Shown piece by piece: positions 1 through 9,274 of a stretch of 64,000 nucleotides of DNA (position 1 is the stretch's first letter; each line of letters starts with the position of its first letter). The stretch spans positions 1 through 64,000 of the forward strand of contig JAQSYO010000007.1 of assembly GCA_029256105.1 (NCBI GenBank), in the 5' to 3' direction. Position numbers and translations under genes: made by a program. The notes under the pieces are model-generated. The model was not told the origin of the DNA. It saw only the letters and a list, made by a program, of their open reading frames with translations, and searched no databases. Source of the DNA: Herbinix sp. Lineage in GTDB: Bacteria; Bacillota; Clostridia; Lachnospirales; Lachnospiraceae.

Positions 1-379
1 TTATTTTAAGATTATAGCTGGCATTTAACATACCACAGTAGGCATCACCTCTACCATCTTGTAAGTCATCACCACTTTCTTCAGCAGCAGCAACAAACAT
101 GGTTGGTCCATCAAAATATTTAGCTAATAAAGTTTCAGAAGTCTCAGGACCAAAATTGCCTAGGTATACAACTAGAGCATTGCAACCGGCTTCTTTTACT
201 TCTGCAAGAGCCTTCTTCATGTGGATTTCATTTTCCACGGTGGTTGGACATTCGTAAATATCCCCGACTTTCTTCTCATAAGCGGCAACTACGGCCTGCC
301 TTCTTTTAACTGATAATTCCATCGGAAAGCAATCTCTGCTTACAGCAATAATTCCCAATTTTACTTTTGGTAAGTTCAT
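1..379 (-). CDS. L-fucose/L-arabinose isomerase family protein, N-terminal part (runs off the window)
   Basis: 126 codons are visible, reading in from the ATG at 377-379 with no stop; the rest lies outside the window. The protein begins MNLPKVKLGIIAVSRDCFP, then has a KRRQAVVAAYEKK helix and a GCNALVVYLGNFGPETSETL stretch. These fit the N-terminal Rossmann-like half of fucose/arabinose isomerase-type proteins, which interconvert an aldose and a ketose using a divalent metal. The metal ligands lie in the missing part, so substrate and even catalytic competence cannot be judged. A clear ribosome site (AAGGAGG on the minus strand, 388-394) supports this start. Confidence 0.7.
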   Translation of the reverse strand, partial: MNLPKVKLGIIAVSRDCFPMELSVKRRQAVVAAYEKKVGDIYECPTTVENEIHMKKALAEVKEAGCNALVVYLGNFGPETSETLLAKYFDGPTMFVAAAEESGDDLQDGRGDAYCGMLNASYNLKI

Positions 380-706
380 TTTAAAATCCTCCTTGATAAA
401 TAGGAGGATTTCACCTCCTATTATATATAAAACAATGTGTATAACTTATTTTATTATAAATGTTTCTATTTGTATAGTCAATTAATTATCTTTATAAAAA
501 CTTTATTTTGAGCATAAATAGTATGATATTAAATAGTATAGAAAGAAAGGAATAAGCAAATTATATTAAGGAGCATCATATAAAAATTAACCTGTTATTT
601 GATGCATTTTTATATAAAAATAAAACTTATTGAAGAAAATTGGAATATGTGATAGGATTAATTTAACAATTTTTATATTATACTTATAATAGCAAGGGGG
701 ATCATC
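380..706. other. intergenic region between divergent genes
   Basis: 327 bases, very AT-rich, holding the upstream regions of two divergent genes. A weak hairpin at 573-605 (GCATCA pairing with TGATGC) is followed by ATTTTTAT and could be a terminator or the end of a small transcript, but no gene precedes it. A TATAAT at 685-690 is too close to the ribosome site at 694-700 to be a convincing promoter for the downstream gene. I see no open frame worth calling. Confidence 0.4.
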
Positions 707-1231
707 ATGGGAGATTTAAACAATCCTAACGAAAATAACGAACAACAACCGAATGATCAAAATGCAGATCAATCCCAATATCAACAACAGCAATATCAAC
801 AACAGCAATACCAACAGCCGCTGTATCAGCAACCTCAAAATCAACAATCACAATATCAACAGACCAATCCGAATCAAAGTCAGAATCAATATCAACAGTA
901 CCAACAATATCAACAACCACTTCAGCCTAGAAAAGATAATGGTATGGCTATAGCGGCTATGGTATGTGGTATTGTAAGCTTTGTATTTAGTTGTTGCTTA
1001 TGGTATTTAGCACTTCCGCTAGCGATAGTAGGTTTGGTTTTAAGCATTATCGTAATCAAGAATAAAAAAGATGGAAAAGGTATGGCAATCGCAGGCATCG
1101 TTCTTTCCAGTATTACGATTATAATTGCAATTATAGCTATCTTTGCAGTCGTGTTATTTGCGAATAATGAAAGCTTTATGAGTGAATTCTATAATAATTT
1201 TTCTGATAAGATAAATACCACTGAATATTAA
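707..1231 (+). CDS. DUF4190-type membrane protein with Gln/Tyr-rich N-terminus
   Basis: 174 residues. The first ~75 are low complexity: repeats of YQQQQ and YQQP with Asn and Gln, likely disordered. Residues ~78-150 match the DUF4190 pattern: a basic KDNGMAIAAM start, one hydrophobic hairpin (GIVSFVFSCCLWYLALPLAI), a short charged loop KNKKDGKGMAIAG, then a second strongly hydrophobic span. A short polar tail follows. Proteins like this are common in Clostridia next to TM2 or DUF2752 proteins, and a DUF2752 gene lies immediately downstream on the other strand. Function is unknown. Ribosome site AAGGGGG at 694-700. A terminator hairpin follows at 1261. Confidence 0.75.
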   Translation: MGDLNNPNENNEQQPNDQNADQSQYQQQQYQQQQYQQPLYQQPQNQQSQYQQTNPNQSQNQYQQYQQYQQPLQPRKDNGMAIAAMVCGIVSFVFSCCLWYLALPLAIVGLVLSIIVIKNKKDGKGMAIAGIVLSSITIIIAIIAIFAVVLFANNESFMSEFYNNFSDKINTTEY

Positions 1232-1260
1232 ACTATATAGTTCATATGTAGAGTGATAGG

Positions 1261-1306
1261 CTGATGTAGAACAACGAATAGGTTGTTCTATATCAGCTTT
1301 TCTTTT
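1261..1306 (+). terminator. rho-independent terminator of the DUF4190 gene
   Basis: 15-bp stem: 1261-1275 pairs with 1282-1296 with one G-T pair. It is followed by CTTTTCTTTT. The opposite strand lacks a comparable T run, so it mainly serves the plus-strand gene. Confidence 0.8.
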
Positions 1307-1697
1307 ATGGAGTCAAGTATGGAATGAAATTTCGAATGATAAGATATAGGACAATCAATGCAATACCGATCAGATAAAAGCTTAATTTTCGAGGTAAAAT
1401 GCGTTTGTATTTACCAAAGCTGTAGGTGGCTAATTCAATATATCCTAAAAATAGTAATAAGGATAATAAGAGTGGGATGATATTGTACCGGAGAGATGTA
1501 AGAATATCACCTTGAAGTAGGGCTGTGACACTTCGTGTATTTCCACAGGCAGGGCAATAAAGGTCAAAAGTGTTGAAGAAGATGCAGGTTGGCAGTAATG
1601 GTAAGAAGGACTGAATATACTTATGCTCTATAAATAAAATAATAATTATTATGGGAATTAAAAGAGTTATAAATTTCAGACCGTATTTATTTTTCAT
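1305..1697 (-). CDS. DUF2752 family membrane protein
   Basis: 130 residues with three to four hydrophobic segments. The family hallmark is the CPACGNTRSVTALLQGD segment near residue 49, which corresponds to the conserved C-P-x-C-G-x-T-R motif of DUF2752. Biochemical role unknown; the Cys pair looks like a metal or redox site near a membrane face. It is convergent with the DUF4190 gene, and the two families are often neighbours. The ATG at 1695-1697 has only a weak ribosome site; no better in-frame start is visible. Confidence 0.75.
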   Translation of the reverse strand: MKNKYGLKFITLLIPIIIIILFIEHKYIQSFLPLLPTCIFFNTFDLYCPACGNTRSVTALLQGDILTSLRYNIIPLLLSLLLFLGYIELATYSFGKYKRILPRKLSFYLIGIALIVLYLIIRNFIPYLTP

Positions 1698-1988
1698 ATA
1701 AGAGACACTCCATTCGTAGTAATTCTATTGACTGGAATATTATATCATGAACTAATAGCATGCTCATTTCCAATCGGAATCTGCAAGTAAGCATGCAAAT
1801 CCTCATTCCGCTCTCATTATATCATAATCCGTCAACTTCGGGAAGTAGGCGTAAAGCAGTTATATCCATACTAAAAAGCTTGTGATGTCTTATAGAATGA
1901 TATATAATAAGTAAAAAATTAAACTTTAGTGAAATAAAGTGTTACTAAAATGCTACTCGATAATTTACATAAAATGAGGATGTTGGAT

Positions 1989-3788
1989 ATGAGCTTAAAA
2001 GAGTACCTAAAAGAAAACAGATTAATACCGGACGGCTCGATGGGTACGTATTATTCAAATATAGTAAACCAACCGGGTGCCGTATCAGAATATGCAAATC
2101 TGGAGGCTCCAGATATTATTAAGCGAATTCATAAGGATTACCTTAAAGCAGGGGCACGTATGCTTCGTACCAATACGTTTGCGGCAAATAGGGCAGTGCT
2201 TCATTTGAATATAGAGAACCAGATACAATTGGTTATGGCTGCCTGCCAAATTGTGAAGAAGGCAGTAAAAGAAGTGGAAGTGGAGAAAATCCAAAAGCAA
2301 CCGATTTGGGTGCTGGGAGATATCGGACCGATACCGGAGGATGCGAATACAAACGAGAACGATGTAATTGAAGAATATCGTCTGCTTTGCGATTTGTTTA
2401 TTGAAGAAGGGCTGGACGGAATCCATTTTGAGACCTTTTCTAATTTTCATTATATTGAGAAACTGGTTCCCTATATTAAGGATAAGAAAAAAGATATGTT
2501 TATATTGACCAGCTTTTCTGTTAACAAGAACGGTTATACCGGATCGGGAATTAGTGCTACAAGGTTGATGGATAAATTAGGTCAGATGGATGGTATTGAT
2601 GGTTGCGGTTTGAATTGTGGTGTTGGTTCCGGCCATATGTACCAAATCTTAAAGAAGGTTCCCTTCCCGGAGAATAAATTGATATACGCTGCACCCAATG
2701 CAGGGTATCCAGAGCAAATGCAAAATCGTATGATATTCATGGATAATGCTGAATATTTCGCTGGTAATATGAGGCTGATTGCTGAATTAGGAGTGGATAT
2801 TCTAGGAGGATGTTGTGGTACCACTCCGGAATACATGGACAACCTAAGAAAAACCATAGACATAAAGGAGCACGTCTCAACAGGCAGGAAGAACCCATCT
2901 TCAATAGTAAGCATTGAAAGTCCTATGAAAAGCAATGATTTTTACCAACAACTGCTAAGTGGGAAGAAGGTTATCGCAGTGGAGCTTGACCCACCTTATG
3001 ATGCCAATATTGATCAGGTTATGGAGTGTGCCCATATTCTTAAAGCGAGTGGTGTAGACTTGATTACCTTTGCAGATTCTCCGATGGGAAGAAGTAGAGT
3101 AGATTCTATATTAATGAGTATCAAAATAGCGGAGGAAACCGGATTAAATGTTATGCCCCATATCTGCTGTAGGGATCGTAATATGATTTCCATGCGTTCC
3201 GTACTCCTAGGTTCCTACATCCATGGAGTAAGGAACCTGCTAATAGTTACGGGAGATCCGGTACCGGGAGAAAGCAGAGTCTCTACAACAGGTGTATTTG
3301 ATTATAATTCCATGCAATTAATGGATTATGTAAAAGAGATGAATATGGAGCATTTTGCGAAGGAACCTATTTATTATGGTGGTGCGTTGAACCACGGCAG
3401 GGGTTCGCTTGAGAAGGTAGTTGAACGAATGAAACGTAAAATAGATGCCGGTGCGAAGTATTTTCTGACACAACCGATTTATTCGATAGAGGATGTAGAA
3501 CGGGTTCGCGCTATTAAAGAAAGGGTGGACACAAAGATCTTATGTGGTATCATGCCCCTCGTCAGTTATCGAAATGCTTGTTTTATTAAGAATGAGATTA
3601 GTGGAATCAATGTTCCTGAGGAAATTGTGGATAGATACCATCCGAATATGTCGAGGGAAGAAGCAGAAAATGTTGGGGCGACGATTGCAAGAGAGATGGT
3701 GGAACTTCTAGATCCTGTCGCAGACGGATATTATTTTATGCTACCTTTTAACCGCGTAAGTTTGATGGATAAAATCCTAAGGAGATAA
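1989..3788 (+). CDS. bifunctional homocysteine S-methyltransferase / methylenetetrahydrofolate reductase
   Basis: 599 residues from this start. Residues ~1-300 form a homocysteine methyltransferase barrel with DGSMGTYY near the N-terminus and the three zinc cysteines C210 (GCGLNCGVG) and C275/C276 (LGGCCGTTP). Residues ~320-595 are a MetF-like flavin barrel (AVELDPP, FADSPMGRSR, LLIVTGDP, TQPIY). The fusion resembles Bacillus YitJ: it makes methyltetrahydrofolate and may pass methyl groups to homocysteine. An ATG 13 codons upstream (1950) is in frame, but GAGGA at 1976-1980 sits 8 bases before 1989, so 1989 is preferred. No S-box riboswitch is visible upstream. metH follows after 119 bases. 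Confidence 0.9.
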   Translation: MSLKEYLKENRLIPDGSMGTYYSNIVNQPGAVSEYANLEAPDIIKRIHKDYLKAGARMLRTNTFAANRAVLHLNIENQIQLVMAACQIVKKAVKEVEVEKIQKQPIWVLGDIGPIPEDANTNENDVIEEYRLLCDLFIEEGLDGIHFETFSNFHYIEKLVPYIKDKKKDMFILTSFSVNKNGYTGSGISATRLMDKLGQMDGIDGCGLNCGVGSGHMYQILKKVPFPENKLIYAAPNAGYPEQMQNRMIFMDNAEYFAGNMRLIAELGVDILGGCCGTTPEYMDNLRKTIDIKEHVSTGRKNPSSIVSIESPMKSNDFYQQLLSGKKVIAVELDPPYDANIDQVMECAHILKASGVDLITFADSPMGRSRVDSILMSIKIAEETGLNVMPHICCRDRNMISMRSVLLGSYIHGVRNLLIVTGDPVPGESRVSTTGVFDYNSMQLMDYVKEMNMEHFAKEPIYYGGALNHGRGSLEKVVERMKRKIDAGAKYFLTQPIYSIEDVERVRAIKERVDTKILCGIMPLVSYRNACFIKNEISGINVPEEIVDRYHPNMSREEAENVGATIAREMVELLDPVADGYYFMLPFNRVSLMDKILRR

Positions 3789-3804
3789 ACCTCTTATAAG
3801 CTAG

Positions 3805-3907
3805 AAGGAGATTTTCGATAAACAAGGAGGAAACTTTTAAAAAAAACAAGGAGGAAATCTTCAAAATCAAAGAGGAAAATTCTTTAAAACAAGGAGAGAT
3901 ATTATAT
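3805..3907 (+). promoter_or_regulatory. leader with five tandem Shine-Dalgarno-like sites before metH
   Basis: Five purine-rich ribosome-site-like motifs lie in tandem: 3805-3810, 3824-3830, 3848-3854, 3869-3875 and 3891-3896, spaced 19-24 bases. Each is followed by an A/T stretch that partly complements it (for example AAAGAGG then TTCTTT). Only the last, AAGGAG at 3891, is correctly placed for the metH start at 3908. The arrangement looks like repeated duplication of a ~22-base ribosome-site unit and resembles the stronger array before ilvC. Confidence 0.6.
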
Positions 3908-6475
3908 ATGACAAAACAAGAGTTTTTGGATTTAACAAAATCAAAAATTACAATCGTTGATGGAGCTACCGGAAGCAACCTGCAAAAACGAGGGATGCCC
4001 ACCGGAGTAAGCCCCGAGTTATGGATGCTTGAAAATCCACAGGTTTTAATTGATCTTCAAAGAGAATTTCTTGAAGCAGGTTCGGATATCCTATTTGCTC
4101 CAACCTTTACGGCTAATCGTATTAAATTAACAGAGTATGGAATTGAAGAAAGAATAGAAGAAATCAACCAAGGCTTAGTTGAGTTATCAATGGATGCAGT
4201 AAAAGCATATCAAAGTAAAACTGGAAATAAGAGAAAAGTATATATCGCTGCTGATCTTACGATGACCGGTGTTCAAGTATATCCAGTCGGTAACTTACCC
4301 TTTGAAGAATTAGTTGAAGTTTATAAGGAACAGTTACGCTATATTTTACCGATGGGTGTAGATTTGATAGTCGTTGAGACGATGATGAGTCTGCAGGAAT
4401 GCCGTGCTGCACTTCTAGCTGTTAAGGAAATTTGTGATCTTCCTGTCATCATCTCAATGACCTATAATGAAAATAATAGAACCCTATACGGGACAGATCC
4501 CAAGACGGCAGTCATTGTCTTACAGAGTATGGGAGCGGATGCAGTTGGCATCAATTGTTCCACCGGTCCCGATAAAATGTATGAGATTGTACGTGAAATG
4601 AAGGAATATGCGAATGTACCGATTATGGCAAAACCCAATGCTGGACTTCCCCTGCTTATAAATGGAGAGACCGTATTTCCTATGGAGGCAGAGGAATTTG
4701 CTAATCAAATGAAAAAACTGGTAGAAGCTGGTGCAAATATTGTAGGTGGCTGTTGTGGAACTACCCCAGTGCATATGAAGCTGCTAGTGGATAAAGTGAT
4801 AACGATGAAACCTCAGTCACTTAATATAAACCATATTAGAGCACTTACTACGGAACAGGGCACGGTTGAAATTTCTTTGAATGGCCCATTTATGATTGTT
4901 GGAGAACGTATTAATCCTACCGGTAAAAAGGCTCTGCAAGCGGAACTACGGGAAGGCAATCTAACGATGGTTTCTCAGATGGCAGTGGAGCAGGCAGAAC
5001 TAGGTGCTGCGGTGTTGGATATCAACATGGGTATGAATGGTATCGATGAAAAAGAAGTTATGCTTCAGGTAATGCACGAAGTTTTGCAGGTAGTTAAACT
5101 GCCCTTGTGTATTGATTCCAGTCACATCCATGTAATCGAAGCTGCGTTGCGTTTATATCCAGGAAGAGCTTTAATTAATTCAATCTCATTAGAAAAAGAA
5201 AAGTTCGAGAAGCTAATTCCATTAGCAAAAAAATATGGTGCAATGTTTATTTTACTCCCACTTTCTGATAAAGGTCTGCCAAAAGACATCGATGAGAAGA
5301 AACAGATTATCCATGCGGTATTGAATAGGGCATATGAGCTTGGCTTAACAAAGGAAGATGTTATCGTAGATGGACTTGTTAATACTGTGGGAGCAAATAA
5401 GAATGCTTCGATTGAGGCATTACAGACCATCCGCTATTGTAAAGAAGAACTCGGAGTTGCCACAATTGTTGGTTTGTCCAACGTATCCTTTGGACTTCCT
5501 GAACGTCAATTCATCAATAGTACCTTCCTATCCTTTGCAATTCAAGCAGGTCTTACAATGGCGATTTCAAATCCTTCTCAGGACTTGTTGGTAAATACAG
5601 CACTCGCAGCAGATTTACTGCGAGGGATGGAGGATGCGGCTGAGAACTATATCGAACGGGTAACTTCAAGACCTACAACCATTTCAGCAGGGACAAAAGA
5701 ATATACTTCGAAGATAGATAGGCTAGAAGAAAAAAATGAAGGCAATCGAGAAGTAAATACTGGTTCAAAGAGTGATCAGCGGAATACTTCTGAGAATAAG
5801 GATCAGTTAAATAATAGAGAAGTAGGAGCTGAACTTTCTATAACTCAGGATAAGAAGGCTGTCTTTGATGCAATTGTTAAGGGAAACAGGAAGAATATAA
5901 TAACTTTCGTTGAGAAAGAGTTGTCGAACAACACACCACCGGATCTTCTGATTGAAGAGATATTGATACCTGCAATTAATGAAGTAGGCAGGTTATATGA
6001 CCGCCAGGTTTATTTTTTGCCTCAACTAATTGCTGGAGCAGAAGCCATGAAGCTTGCAATTGATTATCTGGAACCTAAATTACAAAAAAGTGACCAGGGA
6101 AAGAGTAAAGGTACGATTGTAATTGCAACGGTATCTGGTGACATCCATGATATTGGCAAAAATCTTGTAACATTGATGTTGAAAAATTATGGATATCGAG
6201 TAATCGATCTTGGTAAGGATGTCCCAACCGTTAAAATTATTCAGATTGCAGAAGAAGAAAATGCAGATATTATAGCATTATCAGCACTTATGACTACCAC
6301 TATGGTGGAAATGAAGAAGGTTGTGCAACAAGTCAAAGAGAAAGGACTTAAGAGCAAGATTATCATTGGAGGCGCTGTAATCACAGATAGCTATGCCATT
6401 GAAATCGGTGCAGATGGATACTCCGCTGATGCACAGTCAGCAGTTGCACTTGTTAAAAAGATCATGGAGAACTAA
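3908..6475 (+). CDS. metH: cobalamin-dependent methionine synthase, short form
   Basis: 855 residues. Order of domains: homocysteine-binding barrel (~1-295) with zinc ligands C217, C282 and C283; methyltetrahydrofolate (pterin) barrel (~325-580, FMIVGERINPTGKK); a charged, probably flexible linker (~600-645); cobalamin cap helices (~650-730); and a B12-binding Rossmann domain with D745-x-H747-x-x-G750. It transfers methyl from methyltetrahydrofolate via B12 to homocysteine. The usual C-terminal SAM-dependent reactivation domain of ~1200-residue MetH is absent, as is common in anaerobes. It probably shares a transcript with the MTHFR fusion upstream. Terminator at 6503. Confidence 0.93.
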   Translation: MTKQEFLDLTKSKITIVDGATGSNLQKRGMPTGVSPELWMLENPQVLIDLQREFLEAGSDILFAPTFTANRIKLTEYGIEERIEEINQGLVELSMDAVKAYQSKTGNKRKVYIAADLTMTGVQVYPVGNLPFEELVEVYKEQLRYILPMGVDLIVVETMMSLQECRAALLAVKEICDLPVIISMTYNENNRTLYGTDPKTAVIVLQSMGADAVGINCSTGPDKMYEIVREMKEYANVPIMAKPNAGLPLLINGETVFPMEAEEFANQMKKLVEAGANIVGGCCGTTPVHMKLLVDKVITMKPQSLNINHIRALTTEQGTVEISLNGPFMIVGERINPTGKKALQAELREGNLTMVSQMAVEQAELGAAVLDINMGMNGIDEKEVMLQVMHEVLQVVKLPLCIDSSHIHVIEAALRLYPGRALINSISLEKEKFEKLIPLAKKYGAMFILLPLSDKGLPKDIDEKKQIIHAVLNRAYELGLTKEDVIVDGLVNTVGANKNASIEALQTIRYCKEELGVATIVGLSNVSFGLPERQFINSTFLSFAIQAGLTMAISNPSQDLLVNTALAADLLRGMEDAAENYIERVTSRPTTISAGTKEYTSKIDRLEEKNEGNREVNTGSKSDQRNTSENKDQLNNREVGAELSITQDKKAVFDAIVKGNRKNIITFVEKELSNNTPPDLLIEEILIPAINEVGRLYDRQVYFLPQLIAGAEAMKLAIDYLEPKLQKSDQGKSKGTIVIATVSGDIHDIGKNLVTLMLKNYGYRVIDLGKDVPTVKIIQIAEEENADIIALSALMTTTMVEMKKVVQQVKEKGLKSKIIIGGAVITDSYAIEIGADGYSADAQSAVALVKKIMEN

Positions 6476-6502
6476 GAGGTAAGCTCCATAAATATTTAAT
6501 GT

Positions 6503-6538
6503 AACGGGATTCTCATTATCAATGAGAATCCCGTTTTA
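6503..6538 (+). terminator. rho-independent terminator after metH
   Basis: Perfect 15-bp stem: 6503-6517 (AACGGGATTCTCATT) pairs with 6521-6535, loop ATC, then a short T run. Confidence 0.9.
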
Positions 6539-6568
6539 CAGTTTAACCTGATACAGGAAGCGTTTCGG

Positions 6569-6611
6569 TTCCCATTGAGTTTCCTATTGAGTTCCCCTAT
6601 TGAGTTCCCCT
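6569..6611. repeat. short tandem repeat ATTGAGTTcCCCT
   Basis: Three imperfect tandem copies of a 12-13 base unit (CCCATTGAGTTT, CCTATTGAGTTC, CCCTATTGAGTTCCCC) between the metH terminator and the next gene. No coding or hairpin role is apparent; it looks like slippage expansion. Confidence 0.6.
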
Positions 6612-6745
6612 AATAATGATATTATCAATAGTCAATAATAATTTATCGTTAAACGATAAAATATTATTGACATTCATTTTTTCTTATGCTATATTTACGG
6701 TAAGCAGGGAAAGTATATATGAATTACAGGAGGATGATATTGTTT

Positions 6746-7195
6746 ATGAGTAGAAGTTCATTAGTACGATTTACAAAGATTTTACTAGACTTTATGTTTT
6801 ATTCGGGAATTTTAGTTTGTGTAACGGTGCCCTTTACATTTGCGCAGGTAGGTGAATATTATAGTGTTTTTGATAAATATTACGTACCATTTTGTATCAT
6901 ATTTATGATAGCAGGAGTTTTTGCACTCATATTATTATGGCAACTAAGGAATATCTTTAAGTCAATTATTCTCGAAGATCCTTTTGTCAAAGAAAATGTG
7001 AAATCCTTGAAAAGAATGGGAATATGTGCATTTGTCATAGCAACTACAATGCTGGCAAGATTATTTTTTGTGATTACACCTGCAGCACTTGTGTTGGTAG
7101 CAGTATTCTCGATAGCAGGTCTATTCTCACTAGTGCTTTCCCAAGTATTTGACCAAGCAGTAACTTTCAAACAAGAAAACGATTTAACCATATAG
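6746..7195 (+). CDS. DUF2975 family membrane protein
   Basis: 149 residues from this start; four hydrophobic segments typical of DUF2975 (FYSGILVCVTVPFTF; YVPFCIIFMIAGVFALILL; then two after the ILEDPFVKENVKSLKRMG loop). The EDPF-VKENV-x-LKR-G motif between segments 2 and 3 is the family signature. Start is uncertain: AGGAGG (6728-6733) lies 12 bases before ATG 6746, 6 before an in-frame TTG at 6740, and after an in-frame ATG at 6719. The next gene, a small Xre regulator, follows after 12 bases; DUF2975 plus Xre pairs are common in Firmicutes. Function unknown, possibly envelope-related or controlled by the paired regulator. Confidence 0.8.
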   Translation: MSRSSLVRFTKILLDFMFYSGILVCVTVPFTFAQVGEYYSVFDKYYVPFCIIFMIAGVFALILLWQLRNIFKSIILEDPFVKENVKSLKRMGICAFVIATTMLARLFFVITPAALVLVAVFSIAGLFSLVLSQVFDQAVTFKQENDLTI

Positions 7196-7207
7196 GAGGT
7201 GCCATGA

Positions 7208-7423
7208 ATGATTTTAGTTAATTTGGATGTCGTTATGGCACAGAGAAAGATAGGTTTGACCGAGCTGGCTGAACAGGTTGACCTTACCATGGCGAATTTA
7301 TCTATACTGAAGAATAACAAAGCAAAAGCCATCCGCTTTAGCACGTTGGAAGCAATCTGCAAAGCGTTAAATTGCCAGCCTGGGGAAATTCTAGAATATG
7401 TTAGTGATGAGGAGGAACGTTAA
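7208..7423 (+). CDS. small Xre-family (YozG-like) transcriptional regulator
   Basis: 71 residues, almost entirely one Cro/C1-type helix-turn-helix: GLTELAEQVDLTMANLSILKN is helices 2-3, and FSTLEAICKALNCQPGEILEYV is the standard C-terminal half. It has no sensor domain. It sits 12 bases after the DUF2975 gene with an ideal AGGAGGT at 7194-7200, and probably regulates this small operon. Confident as to family; the DNA target is unknown. Confidence 0.88.
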   Translation: MILVNLDVVMAQRKIGLTELAEQVDLTMANLSILKNNKAKAIRFSTLEAICKALNCQPGEILEYVSDEEER

Positions 7424-7570
7424 CTTAGCTTCCGCTATTAAAACAATCTTACTTCTATATTTCCTTAATATCTTTGGAGGATGACTGGATTATTATATGG
7501 AATACATTTTAGATCAGTAGACTACGTTACAATTAATTATACATCATTAAAATCAAGGAGGTTTTATTAT

Positions 7571-9154
7571 ATGGAACAACTAAATATCGTTCCTCCTGGC
7601 CCTCAGGAGGATAACCAACCAGCAGCTGCGACTTTTTTTGAAAAAAAGGAGGAGTCAATACTGCTTAGGCAAGTACGGCTAAAATTTGGAATTTTTGGAG
7701 GATTAAGTCTCGTCTTTGGTGGTTTTTTTACTTTTTGTTTTTATAAGACCGGTATTGGTGTCAACGCTTTACTGTTTACAGCGGTAATGATTGCTTTATT
7801 AAGTTTATTTATGAAGAATTTATCCCTTCCAATCAAAACTGGAACAAAAGCTTATTATATCGGAGCAATATTATTGGGTACATCAACCGCGCTAACTGCT
7901 AGTGGTATAATACAATTTTTAAATATTCTCGGAATTCTTCTTCTACTTAACTTGTCTCTACTACATCAATTCCATGAGGATAGTAAGTGGGACTTTATAA
8001 AGTATATTACGAAGATGATTATATTGCTTTTCCAAAGTATTGCAGCTATTGGTATGCCTTTTGTAGATAGTGTTCATTTCCTAAAGCGTACTAAGGTGTT
8101 AAAAAATGAAAAGATAATGAATGTTCTCATTGGTGTAGTGATATCCATACCGATTCTCTGGATTGTAGTTGCATTACTCGCCGAAGCAGATTTACTCTTT
8201 GGAGAGATGACAGAGGTGATTAATCAACTTTTCTTTTCCTCCGATATTATCGTTGTTGTTATTATGATTTTGTTTGGATTCCTTGCTTGCTATTGTATTC
8301 TATGTGGTGCAATTGCAAATTCAGGAATGGTGAACGAGAAGGAACGAAAGAAAGCAAATGCCTCTATTGCAGTGACAGCAATGACCATAATCTGTCTTGT
8401 TTATGTATTATTTTGTGGCATTCAGCTGTTATACTTGTTCGCAAATGGGTTATTTGTTCTGCCAGAGGGTTTTACCTTTGCTGAATATGCCAGAAGAGGA
8501 TTTTTTGAATTGCTGGCAGTTACTATCATTAATATCGTCCTGATGTTATTTTGTTCCGCACTTTTTGAAGATAGTAAGTTTTTACGCCTGATTCTTAGCT
8601 GTATGACGGTGTGTACTTATATCATGATAGTCTCGGCCACCTACCGAATGTTACTTTATATAGGAGCATATCATCTTACCTTCCTGCGCTTATTTGTTCT
8701 GTTGGCATTACTTATTGATGCCCTCGTATTGGCAGGAGTAATTGCTTATGAATATCATAAGCAATTCCCACTCTTTCGTTATTGTGTGGCAGTAATTACG
8801 GTATGCTATCTGATCTTTTCTTTTACCAAACCGGATTATTTTATTGCCTCTTACATGACTCAACATCAAGAATTATTGGATGCAGAGGATGCTTATTACT
8901 TGACGCAGGAGCTGTCATTAGATGCTGCTCCGATAGTATTACCGCTACTGTTAGATACGAACCGTTGGACAGATAATAAGACACCCCAGAAGACAGATCG
9001 CAACGATTATGAGGTTGTCTGGGAATCATATGAAAATATTATCAGTAATTATTATAAAGAATTAAATAACACAATTAATAACACAGGAATAAGGGATTTC
9101 AACTATTCCTATTATATCGCAAACAACTATTCAAAAAAATATCCAATGAAATAA
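7571..9154 (+). CDS. DUF4153/DUF4173-like polytopic membrane protein
   Basis: 527 residues. A short cytoplasmic Pro-rich N-terminus (MEQLNIVPPGPQEDNQP) is followed by about twelve hydrophobic segments up to ~residue 435 and a soluble C-terminal tail with NNYSKKYPMK at the end. Overall plan and the internal ALIDALVLAGVIAYEY region fit the DUF4153/DUF4173 membrane family, often seen beside DUF2975/Xre pairs. An in-frame start 30 codons earlier (7481) exists, but AAGGAGG just before 7571 is the better ribosome site and the upstream 30 residues are not family-like. Function unknown. Confidence 0.75.
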   Translation: MEQLNIVPPGPQEDNQPAAATFFEKKEESILLRQVRLKFGIFGGLSLVFGGFFTFCFYKTGIGVNALLFTAVMIALLSLFMKNLSLPIKTGTKAYYIGAILLGTSTALTASGIIQFLNILGILLLLNLSLLHQFHEDSKWDFIKYITKMIILLFQSIAAIGMPFVDSVHFLKRTKVLKNEKIMNVLIGVVISIPILWIVVALLAEADLLFGEMTEVINQLFFSSDIIVVVIMILFGFLACYCILCGAIANSGMVNEKERKKANASIAVTAMTIICLVYVLFCGIQLLYLFANGLFVLPEGFTFAEYARRGFFELLAVTIINIVLMLFCSALFEDSKFLRLILSCMTVCTYIMIVSATYRMLLYIGAYHLTFLRLFVLLALLIDALVLAGVIAYEYHKQFPLFRYCVAVITVCYLIFSFTKPDYFIASYMTQHQELLDAEDAYYLTQELSLDAAPIVLPLLLDTNRWTDNKTPQKTDRNDYEVVWESYENIISNYYKELNNTINNTGIRDFNYSYYIANNYSKKYPMK

Positions 9155-9180
9155 CGATCTTTTAGCTGTATATTGTTTTG

Positions 9181-9220
9181 AAGAACAGGACCTGGATTAA
9201 TGGCAGGTCTTGTTCTTTTA
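9181..9220 (+). terminator. rho-independent terminator
   Basis: Stem AAGAACAGGACCTG (9181-9194) pairs with CAGGTCTTGTTCTT (9204-9217) with one G-T pair; short T run. Ends the 6.7-9.2 kb cluster. Confidence 0.85.
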
Positions 9221-9274
9221 TCAAATATTTCATAAAACATTAATAAACTTTGCCGTTTCCTTTTACATAATATG

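Noticed and set aside
707-953. Overlapping frames on both strands in the Gln-rich region
   Set aside because: Artefacts of the CAACAA repeat; the DUF4190 frame alone has a domain and a ribosome site.
1750-1988. S-box or cobalamin riboswitch before the methyltransferase genes
   Set aside because: None of the conserved SAM-I core or B12-box sequences could be found by eye.
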